This document shows positions 48,442 to 58,150 of a stretch of DNA of 64,000 nt, piece by piece. The stretch spans positions 1 to 64,000 of the forward strand of contig BJKQ01000039.1 of assembly GCA_006538405.1 (NCBI GenBank), written 5' to 3'. The notes beneath the pieces are model-generated. The model saw only the letters and a program-made list of their open reading frames with translations, was not told the DNA's origin and searched no databases. A program made the translations under genes and the position numbers. Positions within the stretch are counted from its first letter, which is position 1; every line of letters begins with the position of its first letter. This DNA comes from Hansfordia pulvinata (lineage: Eukaryota > Ascomycota > Sordariomycetes > Xylariales).

Positions 48442-49845
48442 ATGGCCAGCGCCACCACCGTCAACCGGCTCCTTCCGGCCCTCCCTGAGGGCTGGTCTGC
48501 CGACAAGGACTTCAAGCCCGTCGGCACCGTCACCTCCTCCACCCAGCGCACCATCGAGCCCGTTGGCCCGCACTTCCTCGCCCACGCCCGCCGTGCCCGC
48601 CACAAGCGCACCTTCAGCGAGGATGACCGCATCCAGGCCCAGGAGAGCGCCAAGAAAATTGAGCGTGACGACGAGAGCGACGTCAGCGAGCCCGAGGACC
48701 CCATGATGCTGCAGAGGGAGGCCAAGGACTGGAAGGTCAGTCAAGAATACACTGACGGCACCATCTCTCCTACCCAAACGCTAACTGGCTCAATGTAGTC
48801 CCAAGACCACTACAAGATCCTCGGCCTCTCCAAGTACCGCTGGAGGGCCACCGAGGACCAGATCAAGCGCGCCCACCGCAAGAAGGTCCTCAAGCACCAC
48901 CCCGACAAGAAGGCCGCCCAGGGTATCACTGAGGACGACAGCTTCTTCAAGTGCATCCAGAAGGCCACCGATGTCCTGATCGACCCCGTCAAGCGCCGCC
49001 AGTTTGATTCCGTCGACGAGGAGGCCGACGTCGAGCCTCCCACCAAGAAGCAGGCTACTGGCGACAAATTCTACAAGCTGTGGAGCCGTGTCTTCAAGGC
49101 CGAGAGCCGCTTCTCCAAGCAACAGCCCGTCCCCCAGTTCGGTGACGAGAACTCGACCAAGGAAGAAGTCGATGCTTTCTACAACTTCTGGTACAACTTC
49201 GACTCGTGGCGCAGCTTCGAGTACCTAGACGAGGATGTGCCTGACGACAACGAGAACCGCGACCAGAAGCGTCACATGGAGCGCAAGAACCTGGCCTCTC
49301 GCAAGAAGAAGAAGGCCGAGGACAACACCCGCCTGCGCCAGCTTCTCGACACTGCTTCCGCCAACGACGAGCGCATCAAGCGCTTCCGCCAGGAGAAGAA
49401 CGCCGACAAGAACCGCAAGAAGGCCGAGAAGGAGGCCGCGGAGCTCAAGGCCAAGGAGGACGCCCGTCTTGCCAAGGAGGCCGAGGCTGCCGCCGCTAAG
49501 GAGGCCGAGGAGAAGGCCAAGGCCGACCGCGAGTCCAACAAGAAGGCCAAGGAGGCTGCCAAGAACGCTGTCAAGAAGAACAAGCGTGTTCTCAAGGGTT
49601 CCGTCAAGGACGCCAACTACTTTGCCCCTGCCGGTTCCGATGCTCCCGCTGCCCAGATCGACTCTGTTCTGAACGACGTCGACCTGGTCCAGACCAAGAT
49701 CGACCCCGATGAGATCGCTGCCCTTGCCGGCAAGCTCAACAACCTCAAGGTTGCCGACGAGATCAAGGGAGTCTGGTCCGCCGAGGTCAAGCGCCTCGTG
49801 GGTGCTGGCAAGCTCAAGGACGGCGAAGCCAAGTCTCTGGCCTAA
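48442..49845 (+). CDS. ZUO1: zuotin, ribosome-associated J-domain co-chaperone
   Basis: Zuo1 forms the ribosome-associated complex with Ssz1 and stimulates the Hsp70 Ssb at the exit tunnel. Exons are 48442-48735 and 48799-49845; the 63-bp intron has GTCAGT, CTAACT and TAG and joins in phase 0. The product is 446 residues. The J domain spans about 101-165 with HPD at 132-134 (LKHHPDKK), preceded by DHYKILGLSKYRW. Next comes the zuotin homology region (FYKLWSRVFKAESRFS, FYNFWYNFDSWRSFEYLDED). A long charged Lys/Glu/Ala helix rich in RKKKKAE and KAKED repeats is the rRNA-binding part. A C-terminal helical domain follows. The frame is intact and codon bias is strong, as for a highly expressed gene. 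Confidence 0.96.
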
Positions 49846-52412
49846 GTTGACGACGCAGTGCTTGCTGAGGCGCCAGTGAATAAATAGACGAGATCAACGA
49901 TGAAGATAAAACGGCAATAGAGGCAATGCTTCCCTAGGAAGCACGTTGTGGGATGGTTTCCATGACTACACCAAACATCTTTCGATCCCCTTTTGTACCA
50001 ATCCCGTGATTTGTCAGTTTTCTATTGCGGTGGTCTTGCTGATAAGGGATATCGTCAGTACAAGTCGCCTGCTATTGCCAGTGATTCGAGCCTTTTGGAA
50101 GTTGACTTGAAAACGAAGTTAGCTGGACCAGAACGCCTCACTCAACAGGTCTTGAGACTGCCAATCCGTGTCACTCTTGGTTGTTCTAAATGACGGTGCC
50201 AATGGCTGAAGGATGCCACCCAGCTCTCGTCGGTAAGCTTTCGATGGCATGGCGGCAGCCATCGCGCTCTTGGAGCGCTTTCACTCGCTGAACGTTGCGA
50301 GTAATTTCGACTGACTCTCCGGGCTGTGCACACTCTCTGCTTGTCTCTGAGCTGCCGCCCAAACCGCTCGCCAGCCTTTCGACACTGCTCGGATATGTGG
50401 CCGCGGCCGCGGCGTGCATCTTTGCTGCTCTGCAGCTCCGGTCTGGCCAGAATCTTTGTGGCTGCGGCGCGCGAGTGGCGGTCCCCGTCCCGCTCCGTGG
50501 CCGGCCGCGATCTAGGCCGTCGGATGTGAAGGGCAATGCGCCGCGGGCGCGGGCCGGCACGAAGATGACATGTACGGCGGCCCAGGCAAGCTAGCGGTAC
50601 GGGCGGCGGGCGGCTGCTGTTTCAGTGAGACGCGGCATGCAAGCGCTGCTGGTCAAGGGACTACATGAATCGTCAGTATCAGCACACTACCCCGAGACGG
50701 CACTGGCACTGGCATCTGTCATCGCTGCGTCTTCCAGGCTGCCTATGCAAGGCGTGCCCGAGGTGCAGAAGGTAGCAACAGTTGGCCGAACCGAAGCGCG
50801 AGCGGGGCGAAAGAAGCGAGAACACAACGAGACGATCGCTGCACGTCTTCTTTGGCACTCTGCTGACTGAGGACTGCACGATGATTATTAAGCTGCTCCG
50901 CGGTCTACTGCCAGCTCCCAAGATCTTTACCCGTACGTACTCGTACGTGGCAACGGTACAGTACGGGCAGCGGTCTTCCGCGGGGGTTTGGGGCTCGGTG
51001 GTTTGCGGGCAACTCGTGCTCCGCGGAGTATTCGACAGCCATTCGAGGCTGTTGGTCCAGCCGTCATACGAGTACGTTCGCGCGCTGTCGCTGACTTCAG
51101 CGATCGTGCTAGCCTTGGAGATGACGATGCTCGAGAGGATTGTTATTAAACAGAGTCAAGGCCAGAAACAAGCGTTGGGTGGTGGAGTTGGTCAAGTCTG
51201 CTAGCGCTGCTAACTTTTTTTTCGTTCCTCTCTTCTTCTCTGGCTCGTACGTGAGCGTAGGTGAGTTCGCTCTCTGCTTTTCTTATCTCCCCGGGTGAGA
51301 CATCTCAATTGGTTTGATTTCTCGGCCGTGAGAAACGATAGCAACAACAATGAAACCAGCCGTCCCGCGGCAAGCGAGTGTACTTCGTACGAGTACAAAC
51401 GAGCAGCAAAGACGTCGACCTTTGCGACGGTCTAATTGCTTTTTTCCCCCTCTCCGCGACTCCCTAACGGGGAGCCCTCGGCCACGTCACGGCACGATGC
51501 GACAGCCGCCTGCGCCAGCTTGCTAGGCCACGACTAAACCTCTTAGCGGCCCACCAGCTAAAAAGTTGCTGGGGAGCTGCCGAAGCCACGTCCTTGGTGC
51601 CTGGTGGCGCGTCCCTTTCTGCCGACACGGAGGGGGAATTGGTCGGCCGGTCGGAGGCTGATGAATGAGCGCAGTGGTGAAGATGTGCCCGTAGCGTAAC
51701 GAGTGGCTTACCCTTCCCTTGCGTGCGTGGGCCCGCCGCCGGTGAGAGAGAGGGAAGCGACGCGCTTTCCTGAGCCCAAACTCGATTTCACCGGCGCCGG
51801 CTGCAGCGGTTCCCAACAGCCAACTTATTATGGGGGTCGACTCGACTCGACTCGCCTCCGAGTACGGATAGTATTTGGTGCCGTTGATCTGCGAGGGCGG
51901 AGAAAAGCTCCCGTGTCTACGGAGTACCTACTCGTACGTCGACTCGGGTGTTTTGGTGCGAGGCTGGAGATGACGGGCTGCGATCTAAACTAAGGTATTG
52001 AGACACACATGAACCCTGGATATCCGTGGTGTGTGTCTTAGTACTTTACACTTAATAGGGCACTACTTTCACTCAAGAGGGCACGATGCTGATGAAAGGC
52101 CTCCAAAACCGGAAAAAGACTCAAGGGCGCAGTGCAGTAGGTTGGGTTCATCCAATATTATTCATTCAAATTCCGTTTTCAAGTATGATGACGCTTGGAG
52201 AGGGTATCCCCGCCTCCCCAGTGTAAAAGTGTGACCATCAGGTGTCGAATTTCCCGTAAAAAAAACCACACACAATGTCCCGCCCAGCATTACCGCCCTG
52301 GTTGGTGATGGGGGACCAATGCGGGATATGTAGTCAAAACAAGAGAACTCGTAGCCATCCTTGAAAAGATGCTGGTTTCCTTTTCTATGTACGCGAGAAG
52401 AAGCGGTTTTGT
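49846..52412. other. intergenic, no gene seen
   Basis: About 2.6 kb. Candidate frames are short and overlap on both strands. Four octamer copies (50938, 51067, 51388, 51929) sit within 1 kb here, together with CTACGGAGTACC at 51,918 and GACTCGACTCGACTCG at 51,839. Confidence 0.5.
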
Positions 52413-52722
52413 CTACTGGCAGTGGGCCGAGCCGGGGACGCCGTCGACGGCGTGGCAGGAGCCGCCGTTGCAGGGCTCCTTGCGGACGGCGCCGCCGATG
52501 CAGATGTAGGTGTTGGCGGGGTCGCTGTTTTTTTGGGTGGTCCGGGGTCAGCTTGGGTGCTCGGTCTGAGGGAAGACGACGGCATCAGAACAGGGGGGTG
52601 TGTGTGGTTTCTTACCTGGGCTCGCACCAGGGCTGGCCAACGGCGTGGTTACCGCAGCCGGCGGCGGCGACGGAGTGGAGGCCGGCGACGGCAACGACGA
52701 GGAGGGTGGTGAGGAACTGCAT
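52413..52722 (-). CDS. small secreted cysteine-rich protein
   Basis: Function unknown; likely exported, and in size and form like fungal effector-type or antimicrobial-type small secreted proteins. It was found by splicing: exons 52722-52616 and 52524-52413, with a 91-bp intron (GTAAGA ... ACAG) joining in phase 2. The product is 72 residues. Residues 1-21 are a signal peptide (MQFLTTLLVVAVAGLHSVAAA). The mature part of about 51 residues has six cysteines, with GCGNHAVG, PWCEP, YICIGGAV, CNGGSC and a C-terminal HCQ. Six cysteines allow three disulphides. A TATATATATA stretch at 52843-52852, 121 bp upstream, is a credible TATA box. I know no named family for it. Confidence 0.78.
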
Positions 52723-55292
52723 TTTGGGTGGGTGTGGGAGTGGTGGAGAGAGAAGATTGGGAGGTTGTATGTGGTTGGTGAGATGGGCAGTTTGAGATGG
52801 GATTCTTTGCTCGAGCTCACTCAGAGGGGCCTCGGGACATCTTATATATATACACGGAGACCATACCACGGCCTTCTTCCACGCTCCTCGCCCTCCCTCT
52901 GGCGGCGGCTCTATGTGTTCCACGAGCCAGCAAGCCACGGACTAGCAGAGACACCGTCATCGACAGGGACAATATTGCCCCCCCCCCCCCCCGGGTGGGG
53001 AGGGTCGTGTTGTCTGTGTGTTGGCCCGCGGAGACAGCGAGAGATATCCCCTTCCCCGATCTGATCCGGCCCTACTAGATTGACTTGAAAGAGTTGAAGA
53101 CCGGGCCACCGAGGCTAGCGGCGAGCCGGCGGAGGTGTTTCAGCCGCGAGGTGTCGTGAAGATGTTCACCGCATAGTCCCAGAAGGGATGGGATCCGGGG
53201 CCTGTGGAGGGGCGATGGTCGACGGGCCTGCCTGATGTGCTGAAAGTGCCGGCAGACTGCCGCGGCTAGTCGGGGCTAATAAGTTAGCCAGCGAGGCGGG
53301 ACCGCCCCTGGTCGCCCTGTGGCCTCTCACCTTCTCGTGCTCCCGTTTCTTGCAGCAAGCTTGTGGCCTCTCATCAGGCACAGGGCACGTCCAGCCTCGT
53401 GCTATGCTGTTAGTGTGGCCGCTCGTGGTTAGTTGCCAGGCACACCAGGTTGTTAGCTCCGATGTGTCCTGCATTGTCGGAGCGCCCGCACCCACCAGCA
53501 AGGGGCAGTCTCGGAAAATTGACAGACAGACAGACAGGCAGACATGGTGCCAGGGTCAAGGGCATCAGGGCTTCGTTATGCTAGAGTGCTCGTAAAAGTA
53601 AACAAACACGGGAACCAGGGCGGCAAAGAACAAGCAACCCTTCCATTGGCCCTCCCTTGCCTGCCGTGCCTGGGCCGGCCTATGCCTGTGCTTGTGCCCA
53701 CGATGTCTACGTTCGGGGCGCGGATCTGCCCTCGTCGAATCAAGTCTGCAGCCCAGGCTGAAGAAGCAAGCTTGCCTGACGATGGTTGCCCGAACGGGCC
53801 AGTGTCGACGGCGCATGGACGACTTGCCAGCCACCCACACCACCCAGCCGTGCCAGCCACGCCGACGTCTGAGGAACTCGTGCACCAGACAGTACTCTGA
53901 TAATACGAGTAAATAATAAACGGTCCGACTGCGTGGGTGACTTGCGGGTACGACACGAGCAGACAAGAGAGCAAGCTGAAGAGTGTGACGACAGCACAGC
54001 AGCCCCCAGCCGACAACGTCACTATGACCGAACCTCTTGCAGACTTCTTCGCGAGCACACAACACACCCGTATACGAGTACTAACGATCCTCAGTAATGC
54101 GCCTTAGCGTCGTCTCCCGGACCAGCAGCCTCGGCTGCGTTGGCCTGCATCGGAATGCCCGCGACCCGGATGAGAGGCGCTAGGATCTCGGGATGCCCCC
54201 CCCCCCCCCCCCTTCCCTTGGCCCCCTCTCCTCTCCTGAGAGATGCAATCGGCGGTCAAGGGATGATGGGCTGGCTGGGGACTGGGTTTCGACCCTATCG
54301 TACCGATGAGATCTAGCGCCTACTAATAACTAGGCCGGTTCCTGGTGAAAAAAGGGAGCGCCTGTTGTGTCCGGCTTGTCTGCGCAGAGACCAACCCAAG
54401 CACCGCCAGCTGAACCCGGCGGCTATTGCAGTCTCAGACACCAGACACACGACCAAATACCCCGGATCCACCGCGGTCTCGCGATCCGTGCTCCGATGCG
54501 ATCTCTCACCAGAGCCTGTCGGTCACTTGGCGAGCAGAGAGCAACGATACGAGCAAGGCCGAGCGAGCCCTCACGCGCTCTCCACCGCGGGGAAAGCCGT
54601 GCTGTCCCTGCCGCCTGGCCAGGCAAACAAACCCCCCAGGGGCATCCCGGGCAGAGACATTCCGCCGGGATGTGTCTCGAGAGGGCGATCGTCTCCGGGC
54701 CCACGACGAAAGCGGCCCTTGGTCTCGTCGGGGCCTTTGTTTACTTACTGCAACACGGAGGCCGAGGACTTGGGCAGGGCTTGGGCTATTACTCCGTACG
54801 TGTAGGTAAAGTAGCCATATTGTGATTTCCTCGGGCAGCTCATTGGAGACCCTGAATCACGGCCCGGTCACACGTCCAACGCGTTCTCTCGCCAGGTCAG
54901 TGGTTGCAAGGGCCATGTTAAAGCCACGTTTACCCGTAGAAAACAATGGCATGTATTCGCTGAATCTATAAGTGCAGTATGGGCAGCCAAATTCTAACAG
55001 CAGAAACAACAAGAAGAGTCCTGTGGTCCAGATGGCTAAAGGAGGGCCATTCTATGAACGACGAACAGAACAAAAAAAGAGCCCTAACCCGTCTTCGTCT
55101 TGGAAGCCTAGCCTCGGATGCCCTGAGCCCTGGTAATAGACACACACCCACGGAGCTTCTCTGATTTATCAGTGAATCGGCTTGGTTTAGGTCTCGAATC
55201 CCCCGAGTCGGTGGCCGAAGCGTTTTTTTTTTTTTTTTCGCTTCAAGACCCTGCCGACCCATGCTGGATCGTCCAGCTCGCAAACAAGCCTA
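52723..55292. other. intergenic, homopolymer tracts, no gene seen
   Basis: It includes the promoter of the small secreted protein gene, then C runs of 15 (52978-52992) and 17 (54196-54212), a (CAGA) stretch at 53,522-53,540, octamer copies at 53904 and 54073, and a T run at 55,223-55,238. No coding region is supported on either strand. Confidence 0.5.
52843..52852 (-). promoter_or_regulatory. TATA box of the small secreted protein gene
   Basis: An alternating TA decamer 121 bp before the start codon, in otherwise GC-rich DNA. The position fits a TATA-driven, inducible promoter. Confidence 0.55.
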
Positions 55293-55514
55293 CTATCTCT
55301 TCAACGCGTCCTGGCAGCGCTGCGTGCAGTCCATCAGCTCGGCGTGTCCCTTGATGTCCAGGCAGACATTCACGCAGCCTTCGCCGCAAAAATCGTAGGC
55401 GGTTCTGCGGCGGCTCAGGAGCGAGCCGGCCCTGTCCTGCCGCCCGTCGGCGACCGCCGCGGCTGTGGCCAGCCCCGCTTAGGCGAGGGCGGTGAGGGCC
55501 GCGAGGAGCTGCAT
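55293..55514 (-). pseudogene. small secreted cysteine-rich protein with premature stop
   Basis: The frame from the ATG at 55514 to the stop at 55293 is exactly 74 codons, interrupted only by TAA at codon 12 (55481-55479). Codons 1-11 (MQLLAALTALA) and the codons after the stop (AGLATAAAVADG) together look like one signal peptide. The mature part contains five cysteines in a C-x3-C-x3-C ... C-x3-C arrangement near its end (YDFCGEGCVNVC, then MDCTQRC). No intron could remove the stop, because no GT lies before it in the coding sequence. Translation would give an 11-residue peptide. A C-to-T change at CpA (CAA to TAA) would explain it. The cysteine pattern differs from that of the gene at 52.4 kb, so they are not close paralogues. 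Confidence 0.68.
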
Positions 55515-55679
55515 GATGATCTGCTTCTTGTGTGTTGTGATGTGTTGTTGTGTGTTTGATAGGAGATATTTTTGTTGGATCAGAACGAGGAGACTCGGCT
55601 GTGAATGTGAAGTGTTGCGGGATTGTGTTGTGGTGTGCGATCTATCTATCTGCTATCCAACCAGGAGGGCATATCGGCT

Positions 55680-55685
55680 TATATA
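55680..55685 (-). promoter_or_regulatory. TATA box of the broken secreted-protein gene
   Basis: TATATA, preceded by GTG on the minus strand as in the intact gene, lies 166 bp upstream of the start codon. A CA-rich leader (ACACAACAACACATCACAAC) lies between it and the ATG, as is common for highly expressed fungal genes. Confidence 0.5.
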
Positions 55686-56617
55686 CACGCAGGTGGAAGT
55701 CAAGCAGACAGCCGCAAGCTCCCTCTTCTGGAGCCTCTCCACTATCTCCCACGACGTTGAAGCCATTCGTCGACTGATGCCGTCTCCCGGACCGAGTTGT
55801 CCCATCCCGAACTGACGTCAGTGGCCACCTTGTGGTCCAACGCCAGCCGCCTTCATGGCGGCGCTTGTCATCTGGTTGCCAAGAGGTGTCACTATAAGCC
55901 GCAGCAGCTGGCCGTAATAGCAAGCAGCTCTTTTCTGTTTCTACATGGGCTGGAGCCAGTTTCGCCAAAGCACGCAAAGGGAAGCTTCTCCGTATGTATC
56001 TGACTCAGCCGCAGACCCATGCCCGTGCAGACAGACGCCCACAGGGAGATAGTGAGAGAGAGAGCGAGGCGAGTGGCGAACCCCCCGTATAAAGGCGTGG
56101 TGTCCCTGACCGCGATCTGGAGAATCCCACGCGGCTCCGCGTTGTAGGTTTCTCGAAGGAAAAGAGAAAAGTCCGCAGGCAGCAAACATCCCGCACCTGT
56201 CACCCCCCTCTTCTTGCTCTGATAGCGGCGAATATCGCACAATGCCTCGATCCGCCTCTTGCGCATTGGGCAGGTAGGCAGGTAATTTGCCCTGTCTCCC
56301 GAGGGATATATCGAATGTCAGCACTCCGTGCATGCGTATTCGGGAGTATCTGAGAGAGACACGACGACTCCGGGGCTGACTCTGGCCCGCAACGCCGGCG
56401 GGGACGCGTGGATAGAGGCAAAGTCCAGCCGGGCACTTGACGGCGTATACACGGGTGTGTATCGTCGTCTACTCCCGGGGGTGAAGAGCAAGTTCGTGTA
56501 CAGGTCGATAGCATATAACGATATGCACCTCTCAACACAACCCGCCACACGAGCTGTAGCCAAGAGTAAGCGAGATGTAAACTCCAAGTCCCATCATCCA
56601 CCCCTGCTGCAAAATAC
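55686..56617. other. intergenic, no gene seen
   Basis: About 930 bp between the promoter of the broken secreted-protein gene and the stop of the next minus-strand gene. A (GA)n tract lies at 56,050-56,062. The 3' half might hold a further exon of the downstream gene (a GTAAGT donor occurs at about 56,622 on the minus strand), but no continuation could be recognised. Confidence 0.4.
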
Positions 56618-58150
56618 TTACGGTTTGCGTACACGGCTGCCTCTTCCAACGAGCTCACGCCTCCTCCCCCTCTTCCCCCTCCTCCTCCTCCGCCCGGCCC
56701 GCCGCCCGATACCGTCTCCTCTCGGCGCGGGCCATGGCCGCCGCCTCGCCCTCGTGCCCGTGCCCTCGCACCCAACCCCGGCGGCCCCCCCTGAGCCCGC
56801 GCGCGACGCGCTCCGCGACGTCGCTGCCCGCACGAGCTCCCGGCGCGCGAGCCGGGGCCAGACGTGCAGGCAGGCGGCGGCGGTGTCGGCGGGGCCGACG
56901 GGGCGGGCCTGGACGAAGCGGACGCTGCGCAGCCTCCTGCCCCGGGGGAAGAAGGCGGCGGCGGCGTCCAGGAGGCAGGCGAGGCTGCGCTGCTGCGTGA
57001 GGAAGAGGGCGTCGAGCTCGAGCTCGGCGAGGTTGGGCAGGCGGTTGCGGAGCGCGGCCAGCGCCGCCCGCAGTTCCCCCGCCCCCCCCGCGGTGATCAC
57101 ATCACCACCACCACCACTAGTAGAGGAGGAAGAGGAAAAGGCGGCCGAAGCCTGCTCCAGCTCCTCGTCCGCGGTGTGGGGCTCGGAGAAGCCCAACTCC
57201 TCGGGCATGACCATCAGGCTGACGCGGGTGACCAGGCGCTCCTTGCCAAGGCCCAGGCCGTGGGAGACGAAGTCGGCGCACTCGCGGGGGCGGGAGAAGG
57301 CGAGGACGTTGCGGGCGTAGAAGACGCGCGCGGCCTCGGCGTGCCACCGCCGGCAGACCAGCAGGACGTCCAGGTCGGCCCCGCGCCGGGCGCACAGGCA
57401 GGGCAGGCTCTGCGGGCGGCGCGGGTAGGGGCTCTGCTTCAGCTTCTGCTTCTGCTGGTGGTCGTGGTCGTGGTAATGACACTTGCCCCCCTTTTCCTTC
57501 CCCTTCCCCTTGCCCTTTCCCTTGCCTCCTCCTCCTCCTCGCCCTCCTCCTGGTACTGGCGGCACGGCCACCACCCCGACCCCGCCGCGCAGCCGCCCCT
57601 CGTAGCACGCCGTGCACACGTACGGGTTGCGCTGCTCGGGGGCCCAGCGGCTGCGCCACGGGTCGACCCAGACCGGCCTCTCGCAGTGGCGCCACAGCGC
57701 CGGGGTCCGGTCGTGGTGGCGGTGCGCGGCGCCCGCGCAGGCCGCGCAGGTGTAGGGGTCCTCGCGGCGCGGCGGGAGCGCCGAGGCGGTGGTCCGCCGC
57801 GAGGGGGACGCCAGCGGGCACGGGCACCACGACGATGACGATGACGACGACGACGACGGACCTGTGGTGGTGGTGGTCGTCGTCGCGTCGTGCTCCGCGT
57901 CCCACCGGACCGCGGGGCGCCAGGCCAGCACCGCCGCGAAGACCTCGTCCCGCAGCTCCTGCGGCAGGGCGTAGAAGCGGCCGAGGAGGCTGGTCGACGG
58001 TGGTGGGGGATCGTCTTCTCTGGTTATTCTCGTTGTTGTTGTCGTCGGTCGCGGTGGTGGTCTCTTCTTCTTGTCCCTGGGCTGCCTCGCTGGCTGGCGG
58101 GCGGCGGCGGCGGCGCGCTGGCGGGCCTTCCTCCTCCTCTTCTTCGCCAT
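56618..58150 (-). CDS. F-box-like protein with low-complexity inserts
   Basis: Function unknown. The ATG at 58150 (MAKKRRRKARQR) is preferred over an upstream in-frame ATG at 58387, giving about 510 residues. The segment LLGRFYALPQELRDEVFAAVL resembles the F-box-like helix that opens many fungal proteins of uncertain role. Later LDVLLVCRRWHAEAARVFYARN and LAFSRPRECADFV match the same family. Several CxxC pairs (YTCAAC, YVCTAC, PCLCAR) lie in between. It is full of simple-sequence runs: Thr and Ser runs coded near 57,830-57,880, a (GK)n run at 57,490-57,530 and Gly runs. The C-terminal 80 residues are Arg/Gly-rich in all frames and may not be the true end; a frame error or intron near 56,830 is possible. 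Confidence 0.6.
   Translation of the reverse strand: MAKKRRRKARQRAAAAARQPARQPRDKKKRPPPRPTTTTTRITREDDPPPPSTSLLGRFYALPQELRDEVFAAVLAWRPAVRWDAEHDATTTTTTTGPSSSSSSSSSWCPCPLASPSRRTTASALPPRREDPYTCAACAGAAHRHHDRTPALWRHCERPVWVDPWRSRWAPEQRNPYVCTACYEGRLRGGVGVVAVPPVPGGGRGGGGGKGKGKGKGKEKGGKCHYHDHDHQQKQKLKQSPYPRRPQSLPCLCARRGADLDVLLVCRRWHAEAARVFYARNVLAFSRPRECADFVSHGLGLGKERLVTRVSLMVMPEELGFSEPHTADEELEQASAAFSSSSSTSGGGGDVITAGGAGELRAALAALRNRLPNLAELELDALFLTQQRSLACLLDAAAAFFPRGRRLRSVRFVQARPVGPADTAAACLHVWPRLARRELVRAATSRSASRAGSGGAAGVGCEGTGTRARRRPWPAPRGDGIGRRAGRRRRRGKRGRRRELVGRGSRVRKP

Noticed and set aside
52413..55514. the two small secreted proteins as a tandem duplicate pair
   Set aside because: Cysteine spacing, length of the mature part and intron content differ, so common descent is not supported.
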